A DNA stretch of 64,000 bases, taken from assembly GCA_030686995.1 (NCBI GenBank), contig CM060681.1, positions 163,457,333 through 163,521,332 on the forward strand, given 5' to 3'. The DNA is from Artemisia argyi. Lineage: Eukaryota > Streptophyta > Magnoliopsida > Asterales > Asteraceae. Positions 22,973 to 34,881 of the stretch are shown here, in pieces (position 1 is the first letter of the stretch; each line of letters starts with the position of its first letter). The translations under genes and the position numbers were made by a program. The notes under the pieces were generated by a model. The model did not search any database, had not been told where the DNA came from, and saw only the letters and a program-made list of their open reading frames with translations.

Positions 22973-23418
22973 TAGGGTGTTAAAAAGGCTGACCCGATCA
23001 GAACTCAAATCCGACTAAGACTATTCGGGTCAGGTTACTCGGGTCAATAAATCATATTCGGGTTATTCGGGTCAACCTGAATAACCCGAATGCTAAATTG
23101 GATCGGGTATCAGATTTAATATTTTTGGCTAACTCAGGTTCAGTCGACCCATTTGACCCGTATAAGGGTTTTTTTTTTCTATTTTTTTAATATAATTTTT
23201 ATAAATTATCTATCTAAACTAGTGCAAATAGGCAACTTTATGACCGTTTTACTCATATTCGGGTTGGTCTGAACCCGAGTGGACCCGACCCGAATTCGAG
23301 TAACCCGAATTCAAATAGGTCGGGTTCGGGTATGTCATTTTTAACCTCGACCCGACTTTGACATGATTCGAAGTGACTCGATCCCGACCATTCCAATCCG
23401 ATCCGATTAACACCCCTA
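22973..23418. mobile_element. hAT-type MITE, 446 bp
   Basis: Flanked by a perfect 8-bp duplication, ctcgtgac at 22965-22972 and 23419-23426. The ends are tagggtgtta and the inverse of taggggtgttaa. The interior is rich in cgggt/acccg motifs and has no coding capacity. Confidence 0.8.
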
Positions 23419-23426
23419 CTCGTGAC

Positions 23427-23674
23427 CAGCATGAATCAAACTTGAGACTTCAGTTTTGAAAAATCTCAAACATTCACTAAACAATTATATTAATTGTGTT
23501 TTGTTGATGAAATCGAATTTGATTTCAACATAACACGGCGTAATTTTATCTACGTTTTTTATGGACTAGGTTAACCATGTTTTTATGTATCTGGCCCATT
23601 TGTTGAGCTCTATTTGAAGTCTACAAGGCTGTTAAAGCATGAGACTAGAGAAATCAAATCCTTTTTTATGGACT
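23427..23674. other. Intergenic DNA between MITEs
   Basis: No gene. Short pieces such as gttaaagcatgagactagag recur near 25980, and tttttatggactagg recurs at 23560 and 24480, so this host segment has been duplicated locally. Confidence 0.4.
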
Positions 23675-23677
23675 TTA

Positions 23678-23855
23678 GGGCATGTTTGGTTGGAGGAAAT
23701 GATATCAAAGAAATGGAAATGAAATCATTTCCCGTGTTTGGTAGCCGAGGAAATAAAAAGGTGGAGATTTGCAAATCTTTGGGAGTTGAGTCTATGTACA
23801 AAATCAAGGAATTCATTTCTTATGCTTTTGGAGTGGAAACCATTTCTTAGGGAGG

Positions 23856-23942
<87 letters not shown>

Positions 23943-24470
23943 ATGTTATTTAAAAAAATATTTTATTTTAAAAAATAATTTTTTTAGAATTGTTATTTAA
24001 AAAAATAAAAAAAAATATTTTTTTTAAAATCAATTTTTTTAGAATTGTTAAAAAAATCAAATTTTTTAAAAAAATCAAATTTTTTTTAAAAATAAATTTT
24101 TTTAGAATTGTTATTTAAAAAATAAATAAATAAATAATTTTAAAAAAATCAATTTTTAAAAAATAATTTTTTTTAGAATTGTTATTTAAAAAATATAAAA
24201 ATAATTTTTTTTAAAATCAATTTTTTTTAAAAAAAAAAAAAAAAACTCAGTTTTTTAAAAAAATAATTTTTTTTTAAATTGTTATTTAAAAAAAATACTT
24301 TTAAAAAAAAATAATTTTTTAAAAAAATAATTTTTTTCATTTCTCGGGTCAAGTCTCTGTTGTTACCAAACACTGGAATTATTATTCAATTTCCCTGGTA
24401 ATTCATTTATGTGAATTCCATTTCTGAGCTTCATTTCATTTCTCTGAATTTCACCCTACCAAACGTGCCC
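23678..24470. mobile_element. PIF/Harbinger-type MITE, expanded by AAT repeats
   Basis: Terminal inverted repeats GGGCATGTTTGGT (left) and GGGCACGTTTGGT (right, inverse) are flanked by TTA on both sides (23675-23677, 24471-24473), as expected for the PIF/Harbinger group. The interior holds an (AAT)n array at about 23859-23938 and a long A/T-rich tract. The asparagine-run ORF there is just the microsatellite translated. Confidence 0.75.
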
Positions 24471-24587
24471 TTAGTTTTTTATGGACTAGGCTAACTTGGT
24501 TATATGAACTAGGGGTGCGTTTGGTTTATGGTATTTAGACGTGGGATTAGACTTGAAAATGAAAAAATTAGTTTGGTTGATTGAGAT

Positions 24588-25629
24588 TAGAGGTGCAAGG
24601 GCATGACCGGTTTTTTGTTTAACCGGTAGTTAAACCGGTGACCGGTTTTGACAAAACCGGTTTTATAAAAAACCGGACCGGTTAGACCGGTTATAGTTTT
24701 TCACCTTATACCGGTTTTTTCAGGTTTTTTATCCGGTTTTAAAATAAAACCGGTTTTAACCGGTTTTATTTGTTTTTTATAAAAAAAAAGAAAAAAAAAG
24801 GGAAAAAAGTTACTGTTTAAAAAAAAAACCGGATATAACCGGTTTTAACCGGGTTTTTTTTAAATATAACCGTTTTATTAAAAAAAAAAAAAAAAAAATA
24901 GCGTTATGACCGGTTATAACCGGTTTTTTCCGTTTTTTTTTTTTTTTTTTTTTTTTAAATATAAACGTTTAAAAAAAATAGCCGTTATGACCGGTTTTAA
25001 CCGGTTTTTTCCGGTTTTTTTTTTTTAAATACCGAGGCCAAACGGCTAGTAGCCATATGACCCTTTTTTTTGAAATTTTTGAGGGTTTTGGGGAGTTTTA
25101 AGGCACTATAAATAGAGGTAATGAGTTGGGGTTGAAAACACATAAAAAAAAATCTCATTTCTTTCTCTAATCTCTCAAAAACAATCTAAAATCGCTAATT
25201 CGCTATAATGGAAAACTCACAATCACAACAAGCTTCCACTACTCCCTCCGTTGCTACTAGCAATATCCGAAAACAACATTACACAAATGATGATGTTGAA
25301 TAAAAGTTATGAGAATATTGTTTAATTATATGTTTGATAATTAACAATTTTATTAAATAAATGTTCGAAGCTTTTAGTAAAATTTCGGAAAAAAACGAAC
25401 CGGTAAACAACCGATAAAAAATCCGAATCCGAACATTTTTAACCGAAAAAAGCGAACCGGTAAAAAACCGAAAAAAACCGATTCCGAAAATTTATAACCG
25501 AAAAAAACTGATTCCGAACATTTATAACCGAAGAAAACCAATTCCGAAAAACCGAAACCGAATCGAAACTGGTTATTCGAAAAACTGGTTATTAAAAAAC
25601 CGAAAAAAACCGATTTTTTTGCACCTCTG
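24588..25629 (+). mobile_element. Non-autonomous hAT element with retained promoter and transposase start
   Basis: Perfect 8-bp target duplication attgagat at 24580-24587 and 25630-25637. Terminal repeats tagaggtgcaa and the inverse of cagaggtgcaa. The interior consists of many accggtt-type subterminal motifs on both sides of a short unique core at 25070-25310. The core carries a TATA box (tataaata, ~25108), a short leader, and an ATG at 25208. Confidence 0.8.
25208..25303 (+). pseudogene. Truncated hAT transposase N-terminus (31 codons)
   Basis: A 31-residue ORF beginning MENSQSQQASTTPSVATS, rich in Gln, Ser and Thr, ends at TAA 25301-25303. It lies about 100 bases downstream of a TATA box in the centre of the hAT element. 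Short polar N-terminal tails of this kind precede the BED zinc finger in plant hAT transposases. No BED finger or catalytic domain is left, so this looks like an internal-deletion derivative. The assignment to transposase is inference from position and composition. Confidence 0.45.
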
Positions 25630-25947
25630 ATTGAGATGACTTTTGAAATTGGTACTCATGCCCCTGCAGAGCACTTTTGACAAAACCCATCTCAATTCTT
25701 TCTTTTCTGACAAATCTATTTTTCTTCTTTTATTTGTGGGCCCAAAGTCTACAACAACCCCTACTTATTCATTTATTAGTTGTAAAACTAAAACTAAATC
25801 AAATTAAAATGTTTTGTTTATTTAAAATTTATTACAAAATATATTTAAATAAATACAATTTCTCTCTTCTAGACCTGCTCTAAATTCAAATCTTATACTA
25901 AATCCAAATCATAATCCAACCTCACCTATAAACCAAACGGGCCCTAG

Positions 25948-26760
25948 GAAGTTTATAAAATCCTTGTAGTCATCGTACAGTTAAAGCATATGAGACTAGA
26001 GAAATCGGTACATATGCATAGCGATATATGAATTAATTTGGTGTGTAAATTGTAATTTTCCACAATATAGTTCCCGATAGATATTTATCTAAGGTCTGAT
26101 ATTTACTATAAGGTAAAAGGGTCAAAAGATACCAAGAACTTGTACAAAGTTTCATATAAATTCAGCCATATGACATTTTGAATTTTACTTCGCATCTTTT
26201 ACCTAATAAAATAAAACCTCTAGTGGGGACTTTTCTATTTCAAAAAAATCAAATCATACTTATTTTGGTAACTTTTTTTTAAATCTTAATTTTTAAAAAA
26301 GTTTTTAATATTTAAAAAACCTATAATCTTTCTATATTTGTATAATAATTGATTAAAATTCGTTTTTATACCTAAATATTAAAATTGGGCAAAAATACAC
26401 AAGGACTTTATTGTTGTTTTTGGATATTGCATGCCTAAAGTGTAAATATTTTGTTAAAAGCGGAGTATCCCCTTTGTATTCATTATATCCCACAGATTAA
26501 AAAAACACACTAAACAAAAACCACCCATAAGAACATCAATAACAATCCATATGAACAGGAATCAATCGTATGCTACAACAATCACAACAACAATTAGATG
26601 CTAAAAACAACAACAACAACAATCCGATGCTGCCGATCCGATTCTACAGGTTTAACAACAATCGACCTAAAACCTAATAACAACATCAATCGATGGTAAT
26701 TATAGTAACAAATAATTATAATACTCGGTTATATCAGCTAGGATTCGTTACAATTCAAGG
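25948..26760. other. Intergenic DNA
   Basis: No gene seen. The last part (26520-26640) is rich in aacaac runs, like a 5' untranslated leader of the exon-like ORF that follows. Confidence 0.4.
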
Positions 26761-27720
26761 ATGCTTAGCTCCACGTCATCATCTGCATATGTTGTTAAAG
26801 AGACCTCACCATCTTCTTCTTTTACACAAGATGAGGAATATGTTCAGTTGTCTGATAATTGCGTTAAGGTAATTATATTTTATCATACTTTGTTTCTTTT
26901 TGAAAGTAAATAGTTTAGTTTTGATGCTATGTTTGATTTGGTAATTGTCGAAAATTAAAGGAACTAGGATCAGGTTTGAAGTTGAATATATTTGTGTTTG
27001 GCGTAGCAAGTTTGTTAAATATGTCGACATGTACATGTTGTTTAGCAACCCTATATGTTTAAATGACTGAAATGACCACTAAGGTGGCTTAGTGGTCAGG
27101 CACTCCTGATGTCCTCACAAGCTCCGGCTCAAACGTCAGTAGGTACATCTTGGGGGCGGCTAGGGAAGGGTTCACGGGGATACCCCGGTTAGGATGCGTA
27201 CATCTAAGTTTAAGACTCGGGTAACTTAAACATGGAAAACTGTTTTATTTATGACAGTTGCATCTTTTTAATAACTTCTGTTTGTTGCAAATTTTTTTAC
27301 ATCCTTCACGGTTCAAGACTTGAAGGAGACAAACCCAGAAATCCAAAAACACATGAGACGACTATCCAATGATCATCAATTATTGTTTTGTGACATTGAC
27401 ATATTTGAGCCGATGGGTCTTAACCAAGAAAGCTGATGGGTCTTAACCAAGAAAGCTTGTGGCAACGCTACCGATATAGGGCTAGGTTCTATGCTGTATA
27501 GATGAGAAACTTAATAGAAAGAAGAAAAGGCTAACAACAAACACATATCATCAAGTAACTTCAAAACCAGGTCCCACAATCGTTTCTTACACATCAGCAA
27601 GTTGAAAGCCGATGAGACCTTGCAAAGTACATGGAATTGGGCATACATAGTAGAACCAGATCCACCATCCCGGTATGTTCTACATACAACAAATAAAATT
27701 ATTGGATTAGTTATAAATCA
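26761..27720 (+). pseudogene. Unrecognised spliced gene fragment
   Basis: 26761-26868 is an exon-like 36-codon ORF (MLSSTSSSAYVVKETSPS...) ending AAG at a GT donor. From about 27318 a second reading frame (QDLKETNPEIQKHMRRLSND, then LLFCDIDIFEPMGLNQES) is broken by a perfect 23-bp tandem duplication, 27412-27434 and 27435-27457. Without the duplication the frame would run on for a further stretch before a TAG. A SINE-like unit lies between the two parts. I do not recognise the protein. It lies upstream of a Helitron helicase remnant on the same strand and could be a gene piece carried by that element. Confidence 0.35.
27067..27240 (+). repeat. SINE-like element
   Basis: TGGCTTAGTGG (A box, 27085-27095) and GGCTCAAACGTC (degenerate B box, 27126-27137) are about 30 bases apart, as in the pol III promoter of tRNA-derived SINEs. 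A GC-rich body follows (cacggggataccccggttag). No clear target duplication or 3' tail was identified. Confidence 0.5.
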
Positions 27721-28339
27721 TATTCATTAAAATATGGAGATGTATATTTGGGTGGATTAGTTATTATCGATTTGTCATCCTAGAATGTATAAGTTTCTTA
27801 GTTTGACATTGATTAGACGTCTGTGACACCTAATAGTAGTAATTAACTATGAATTGAATGTACAGTGGATAGCATCTAGAAGATGGGGAAAATACCACTT
27901 TGAGCTTCGAACACAAGGTTGCAGCTTTCATTGTGTTCCTGGCTTCTTTTGTACAAAAACAAGAGTATAAAGCTGACTTTTGAATGTTAAGGATACTACT
28001 TTTGATACTGGAGCTGTTCGGAGTTTGGACTTTGGATTAGTATATTCTATGGGCTTCTTGGCTTACTGGGATGTTAAAAAGCCAGAAATACATTCATTTA
28101 ATATCTTCTATTATAGCACCAAATACAAGAAAGAACTTTTGACACCTCTACCAAAGATGATGAACAAATGAATATGCCAGCAACGCCTCAACAAACTCCA
28201 AAAGAGTTAACTTTTCACCATTGTGCAATCTTACTTATGCATTTGCCAGATTCAGTGAGCCATCATGTCCCTCATCGTCTAAAGGTAAATACCTGAATCT
28301 GTGGATATTAGTGATCATGATCAATAGTCGATAGCAACA
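27721..28339. other. Region of short broken ORFs
   Basis: Contains small open stretches such as 27980-28171 with no recognisable domain. Possibly decayed Helitron or captured gene sequence. Confidence 0.3.
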
Positions 28340-28988
28340 TCTATAGAAGTGCAAACTGGAAAACCGATAATGGAAGCTAAAGAGATTAGTGGAAGTTTCA
28401 CTCATTGTATGCAGCAGCATCACAAGAGTACTAGAGCACAAACGTTAAGGCTAAAGGTACAAAAACACAGGTAAAATCAGATTTTGTGTATTTGTTACTG
28501 CAGCTAATAATATAGAGGTAAAATGATGTATGGGTTGGGGAACATGACATGAGTTACGAGGATTTGCTTGCTCTTGAGGAATTGCTTGCCTCTAATAAAC
28601 TAAAAAGGGCCTGCTCTTGAGGAATTGCTTGCCTCTAATAAACTAAAAAGGGTGTTTGGCATAGTGTTTTATTTATCACAGTTGCATCTTTTATATAATA
28701 AGTTTTTGTTTGTTAAAAACTTTTTTGCATGTTGTTGGACTAAAGTGTAATTTCTTTAAAAAAACTCAGACTTCTTAATACAAAACCAATTTAAATTGTA
28801 TTATAATTGTAATTCTAATCTAATAGGGACTTCACCGAAGCATTATATAAACTCAATTGATTGACATTTTTTTATACCAACGAATTTTTAATCAAAGTTA
28901 TCTGCAGATCTTTCAACAAAAATCAACAAATCACCATTGGTCATGATCGGTTTTCCATTATCGGTTTTCCAGTTTGCACTTCTATAGA
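28340..28988. repeat. Perfect 36-nt inverted repeat, ~0.6 kb apart
   Basis: 28340-28375 and 28953-28988 are exact reverse complements (core gtgcaaactggaaaaccgat). The right arm lies inside the helicase remnant at 28861-29169, in the middle of what should be a conserved motif. Confidence 0.85.
28569..28654. repeat. 43-bp tandem duplication
   Basis: tgctcttgaggaattgcttg and the following bases occur twice, at 28569 and 28612. Confidence 0.85.
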
Positions 28989-29169
28989 GGAGGTAGGCTT
29001 ATACTTACGCAAGCCAGTGTTTACACATGGACAGTTATATGTCGCAATATCAAGAGTAACCACCAAAAAGGGATTGAAGGTACTAATTTGCGATGAAGAA
29101 GGAAAACCAACAAACATGACGACTAACGTGGTCTACAAGGAAGTTTTACAAAGAGTTTACATCAATTAA
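28861..29169 (+). pseudogene. Helitron Rep-helicase C-terminal remnant (Pif1-like)
   Basis: The ORF contains VGLYLRKPVFTHGQLYVAIS followed by RVTTKKGLKVLI and a VVYKEVLQRV end. This is the C-terminus of plant Helitron/Pif1-type helicases, with superfamily 1 motif VI in YVAISR. Upstream, FNKNQQIT corresponds to the usual INKSQGQTI motif, but about 16 extra residues (GHDRFSIIGFPVCTSI region) separate it from VGLYL. They are encoded by the right arm of the 36-nt inverted repeat. All upstream helicase motifs (Walker A, B) and the HUH endonuclease are absent. The ATG is probably not a real start, so this is a fragment of a dead element. Confidence 0.75.
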
Positions 29170-29475
29170 CTGTTAGAAAGGGGTGTTTGGCATTGTCATT
29201 TAAAAGGGACTTTATTACTCATGTAAGTCCCCTAAAGCCATTTTGAGTATTGAAAATAACTGAGCAGCTACAATTGGAATTTTTACATAGTGTAGTCTAG
29301 AAGTATTTTTATATTTGTTTGCATTCAATATTACGGCTTTTTAATTTTATTGGAGTTGCAATAGAGACTTTCTTTTTGTTCTTAGTTGATGATGTTGAAT
29401 GTTTTTTTATCTTTTTTAAATTTGGATGATGTTGGAAAAAAGGATTGAGCATGGTTTACAATATCTATTTTAGAA

Positions 29476-29527
<52 letters not shown>

Positions 29528-30644
29528 GTTTTAGACAACTGCATTTATTATTATGTTATTTAAATCTTCGGACTCACCCATATAAAAAACTCCACTAATA
29601 AGTTACTGAAATCTTAGTTACACTGCAGCAGTAAACTCATTACCAAACACCCCTTCTGCTGCAGCAACCAACAGCCCCTTCTGCTACAGAAAAGTGACTA
29701 CCAACACCCCTGTTGCGGCAACCAAACACCCATGCTGCAGCTGTAAAATCTATATAACATTAAAAATCAACCCGTTAAGGATGCTAAAGTAACATTAGCC
29801 ATTCACACTTGACACCACAGAATCAAACCATTCAATTGTGTGGGTCCACCCAACTCAACCAAGGCTGTTTTGACCCATACTAAAAGTTGACATGTCTTTC
29901 CAATATACCATTATGGATTGTCTTTTTATCACTCAGGAAAAGAAGTGGTTTTGGGTTTGACCACAATTGACTTTTGATATAATTGTTGATATGTTACTAT
30001 CCACTTCTATGATGCACATTCAAGATACTAATTCGCAATGACGCACGCACACTAAAAAACATGTCAACTAACGTTGCTTTCGGTTATTAGTGATTGTATA
30101 TTTCCTGAAAAGTTTAATATAACAAAGACCACAACACCTACATATGTGTAAAATATAGTACGGGTAAAAAGAGGTTAACTTGACCAAAAAAGAATCTGAT
30201 TTGAATTCTACATTTTCTATGCAAGCTAGGTTGAAAAGGTCATATTACATTCCACGCTCTATAAACCACTTGGAAAACAATACCTTGATCATAATTCTAT
30301 GACATTATTGTACCTTGAATCATATTGATGTTTTACTGCTGCAAGCAAAGAGGTACAACCAAAGAGGTAACTCACAGAAATCAAGCTGAAAAGTAAAAAT
30401 GGTGTAAATGGACATGGACATGGACAACAGAACGAGATATGACGCTGAAAGGAGGTTTGGAAGGAGGAGACAACGAGTAAACATCAATTAACTGTCACAA
30501 AACTCATTAAGTCAAAATGCACCAGGACACATTAACTAATATCATGCAATTTTAGAATACTAATTTGTGCTTTTCATTAACAAAGAGTACATAAAACCAT
30601 GGTGCAATTGTCCTATCACCAATTAATAAAAATTTGACTTTTTT

Positions 30645-30683
<39 letters not shown>

Positions 30684-31550
30684 TCAACTGAATCATAGTG
30701 ATTTGTTTACTGTTTCAGGTTAGATGGCTTCGGGCAATTACTACTACTTTTTCCTACTTTGACATTGGAAGTCAAACATATACATTGTTTATTTTTTATG
30801 AAGAAAGGTTGGGACTTTTTTACATATGTTTTCAAATAGTGTTAAAAGTAGTGCAATGAGAGCAATGGGTTATTTACTACGTAGTATTGTTTCACCCAAA
30901 ACACTTTTGTGCCCAATACTCATTGGTTAGAAAGGTTTTTCAATCCTTAGCTTTTTACCCAGTTTCAATGTTTAAATAGTTAAACATTGTGTAAAGTTAT
31001 TACTGTAGATAAAACTTTTAAAAAAATATTTTTAAATTTTTTGTTTTTTATATAAAAAATAAATACCAAAAAAAAAACATTGTTTTTTATTGAATTAAAT
31101 TTATTGCGCTCAAACTCTTTTTAAATATAAGTTTTCCAAAAACAATATGATCATTTACTTTGCAAAATAATAAAATACTAAGACGTAACCGTATCTTAAG
31201 ATTAAAAAATAATAATAATAAAAAATAAAATAAAAAATCATTCTACTATACAAAATATAATATATCATAAACAGTACATAATATAAATACTTAATATGTT
31301 ATTTTAAAATTATATCAAAAAACAATCGCTTATAAAAACATGCTTATATTCATAAAAATAACAAAAATATCATTACACGAATTACAATTTCATACCGTAC
31401 ATTCCAATATGCAGTGAGCTATGATCTGTGACTATTGCTCACATCTAATACTTACAGCTAACTGCGGATAACTCACTGCTATATAACAACTTAAAGAAAA
31501 ACAATACATCCAACCTAAAAAAATAATTTATTAAAAATATTATAAAGAAC
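29170..31550. other. Helitron 3' region / intergenic DNA
   Basis: No gene. It includes homopolymer T runs at 29477-29523 and 30651-30678. It could be the 3' portion of the Helitron that carried the helicase, because a Helitron terminus on the same strand follows at 31551-31578. Confidence 0.4.
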
Positions 31551-31578
31551 CCCGCGCGTGCGCGGGCATTATATCTAG
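31551..31578 (+). mobile_element. Helitron 3' terminus
   Basis: Hairpin cccgcgcgtgcgcggg (31551-31566), eight bases, then CTAG (31575-31578) and a T. This is the standard Helitron 3' end. The matching 5' TC end was not identified. Confidence 0.8.
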
Positions 31579-31616
31579 TAACTTGATAACCTGCTTAACA
31601 AATACATTTGGCTAAT

Positions 31617-31618
31617 TA

Positions 31619-31675
<57 letters not shown>

Positions 31676-31718
31676 TATTTATTTATTTTTATTTTTATTT
31701 TTTTTTATAAACTATCAC

Positions 31719-31761
<43 letters not shown>

Positions 31762-31851
31762 GAATCATAAAAGTTTTACATAAAGTTGGATGATAGTCTA
31801 GACACAAGTTGCGCTTACACTTTTTTCTGAATACAAAAACTATCTCTATGA

Positions 31852-31924
<73 letters not shown>
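31617..31924. repeat. (ATT)n microsatellite cluster
   Basis: Three long ATT arrays (about 31617-31675, 31717-31760, 31853-31924) separated by short unique DNA. A Helitron 3' terminus abuts the last array. Confidence 0.9.
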
Positions 31925-31925
<1 letters not shown>

Positions 31926-32262
31926 TAGTTAGAATACCCGCGCACGCGCGGGTTTTTTTTAAAGTTTTTGAATAACATATTTTTATTTATTAAAAAATAA
32001 ATAATATAATATTGTTTTTGTTTGATTTATGATTTTTAATTATAGTTTTTATTATTAAAAATAATCATTTAAAAATTTAATCATATTGTTGCATCTTATC
32101 TATATTTTTTGTATTTATCTTCTACTTGTGTAGTATATCAACAAAACGAATTTGAAAATTTATAAATTAAAAAATAATAATTAATTAAAATATTACTTAA
32201 TAAGGAAATAATCTTTTTTTTGAAATATGAAAGTCCCCAGGGATTTTGTTGTATTATATAAA
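31925..32262 (-). mobile_element. Non-autonomous Helitron, copy A of a tandem pair
   Basis: The minus strand ends with hairpin cccgcgcgtgcgcggg (31937-31952) and CTAG at 31925-31928. The body is homologous to copy B. Its 5' end (minus strand TTTATATAATACAAC) directly abuts copy B's CTAG and lacks the terminal TC. Confidence 0.75.
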
Positions 32263-32629
32263 CTAGTTATAATGCCCGCGCACGCGCGGGTTTTTTTTTA
32301 AAGTTTTTTTAATAACATATTTTTATTTATTAAAAATAAATAATTTAATCTTTGTTTTGTTTGATTTATGATTATAGGTTTTAAAATAAATAATTATATT
32401 TTTTAAAATTATAGTTTTTTATTATTAAAGATAATCATTTAAAAATTTTGCATCTTATCTATATTTTTTGTTTTTATCTTCAACTTGTGTAGTATATATC
32501 AACAAAACGAATTTAGAAATTTATAAATTAAAAAATAATAATTAATTAAAATATTACTTAATAAAGAAATAATCTTTTTTTTGAAATACGAAAGTCCCCA
32601 CTAGGGGTTTTGTTGTATTATATAAAAGA
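32263..32629 (-). mobile_element. Non-autonomous Helitron, copy B of a tandem pair
   Basis: On the minus strand it starts TCTTTTATATAATAC at 32629, preceded by A, and ends with hairpin 32275-32290 and CTAG at 32263-32266. This is a complete 367-bp element joined head to tail to copy A. Confidence 0.8.
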
Positions 32630-33641
32630 TTTGGGTGAATTTTTTTGTTAATTAACATGAATGGCTTGAATATTTGATGTCTGTTGAGGTGCACAATTCA
32701 CGTGTTTCCCGTTGAATGATTTGGTAGTTATCTTGTCCATGATAAACTCGTAACTTTTAATATCACTTTTTGTGATATACTACACGTATATTGTTTAAAA
32801 TGAGACTAAATCGCACTTCATAAACAAAATAAGTAGTCTTTTTTTACCTCGTTCCATATATACACAGATTATAAAAGTCAGTATACTCTTTAAAATATAG
32901 TCCTCCAAATACATGTTTCTCATTGTAACATATTTTTATATCAATTCTGATAATATGTGCTTTACATGACACATGTTAAAAATAAAAAATAAAAAAATAA
33001 AAAAATAAAAAAAATAAAAAAATTAATAATTTACATTACATTTTTATGCAGTTAGTTTATATATGATACAAAGAGTCAAAGATTACAAATGTGAGAAAAA
33101 TTAAACTAAATGAAATAATAGTTTGAATTAAAAAGTGAGAAGGGTTTACTAAATGCAATACTAAATACTCATGGCAGTGATAACCATTTATTAGTAATTA
33201 ATAGTTACGCCTAGAGAGCCATGCATATAGGCGGCATTACTAACCTATTACGTACGTGTTTAGGCATTCATTAAGCAACGATAACGATGCACTATTTATT
33301 TCACTATATTAAATGTTTACTCTGTATGGAAAATGCAAACCTTTTAAGTAGTAGGAAAAAATACCAAGCTTTTAACTTAAAGTTCACCTTTTTATAAATG
33401 AGTGATTTATTACCAGCAACAAAGTTTATCATTTGCTAATTTGGATACACACTACAATTTCTTCAGTCGTATCTTATTAAAAAGCAATAATATTTACATA
33501 TATTACAATCCTTTTGTAGATCACTGAAGGACAGAAAAATATAACTAATTTTATAGATAAACATGTGTGTTGGAATTTTACTAGTTTTTTGAATAATTGT
33601 GCTTATTTGTTGCAATCAACAAAATAGTAAGTGCGAGAGAG

Positions 33642-33672
<31 letters not shown>

Positions 33673-34050
33673 AAAAAAAAAACTGGCTTTTACTAAATGT
33701 TTTCAAAAAGCAAAAGAATAAACACATTCAAACAAGTTATTTTTCAAAAGATTTCACAAAATAGAATATTTATATTTTTTAATCTAACAAAGAAAACTAC
33801 AAATCAAACTCTTATGTTTTCATTTTGTGTAGATATAAACATTTTTTTTTCCGAACTTATATAAACCTTCTCTTTCAACTAGACGCATTAACACAGTTTG
33901 CGTTTGGTTAAGCTTAAATTTACCTTATAAGTTTATTTGCTTTTCTGTCTATATTTTGTAAGCATTAATTTTTTAACTTATTTTAAGACTTATGGGCTTA
34001 TACAAGCTCATAAGTCTCACAATAAACCGAAAAATTAAGTCTTATCTATA
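32630..34050. other. Intergenic DNA
   Basis: No gene seen. A long A run lies at about 33642-33680. The rest is AT-rich without recognisable structure. Confidence 0.5.
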
Positions 34051-34631
34051 TCTATACTACTATATAAAGCATTTAGGTTGTGAGCTCCACCAAAAATTAA
34101 GATAAAGAGCTCCAATTATAGAGTGACATGTGTCACTTCTCAACTAAAAATTCATCTTTATTTTCAAATTGAAATAACTTTTTATCCATTTATTATTTTT
34201 ATGATCTAATTTCACCATATTTTCTAAAATTTTGTGCTTTTTAATTCAACATCCATTTTGATATATTTATATGAGTTTTTAGTTTTTACATTTTTAGTGG
34301 GTTTATTTTATTTTGATTCAAATTTTTACAACTTTAACTTTTATCTCAATCAATACAATTTTAATTCATCAAAATCATATACTTTTGGAGGAAGTGTTTG
34401 ACGGGTAAGAGATTGCGAGGGTCTTTCTATATGTGGAATAATGATGTCACGAAAAAGCTACGGGAAACCCAAACAAACACATATAACTAACACATATACA
34501 TTTGGAGTGTTGTGAAACGAATTCACTAAGCGGGTAGGAAATTGCAAGAAGAGTTGGACTAGCAATCCATTTAATATATTTATAATATTAACTATATTTA
34601 TCGCCGCCGCTATGCGCGAGTATCAAACTAG
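34051..34631 (+). mobile_element. Non-autonomous Helitron upstream of ABCG gene
   Basis: Starts TCTATACTACTATATAAAGC after an A. It ends with an imperfect GC-rich hairpin (ccgccgctatgcgcg) and CTAG at 34628-34631 followed by T. 581 bp, no coding capacity. Confidence 0.75.
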
Positions 34632-34881
34632 TAAAATATAAACTGAAATTAAATAAGTACGTCCACATACCAGCTTAAATAAACACGCCGTTTGTCATAA
34701 ATTAATGATATCTCCAAATCATTTCTAAATTTTAAATTTTATAACAAGATATCTCCGTACATATTTAGTTAGCACTTACCACACATATCGCACTAATCCG
34801 TTACAAAATAACAAAAACACCGTAAATAAAAGGTCATTTCCGTCATTTCACCCCTTCAAAATTCCCGGGCCAACTGTATGC

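Larger units (their letters stand above)
24513..25944. mobile_element. PIF/Harbinger-like MITE interrupted by a hAT element
   Basis: Ends GGGTGCGTTTGGTTTATGG and the inverse of GGGCCCGTTTGGTTTATAGG, flanked by TAG at 24510-24512 and 25945-25947. About 390 bp remain when the nested element 24588-25629 and its extra target copy are removed. Confidence 0.7.

Noticed and set aside
23738..23941. ORF with a long asparagine run
   Set aside because: Direct translation of the (AAT)n microsatellite inside a MITE.
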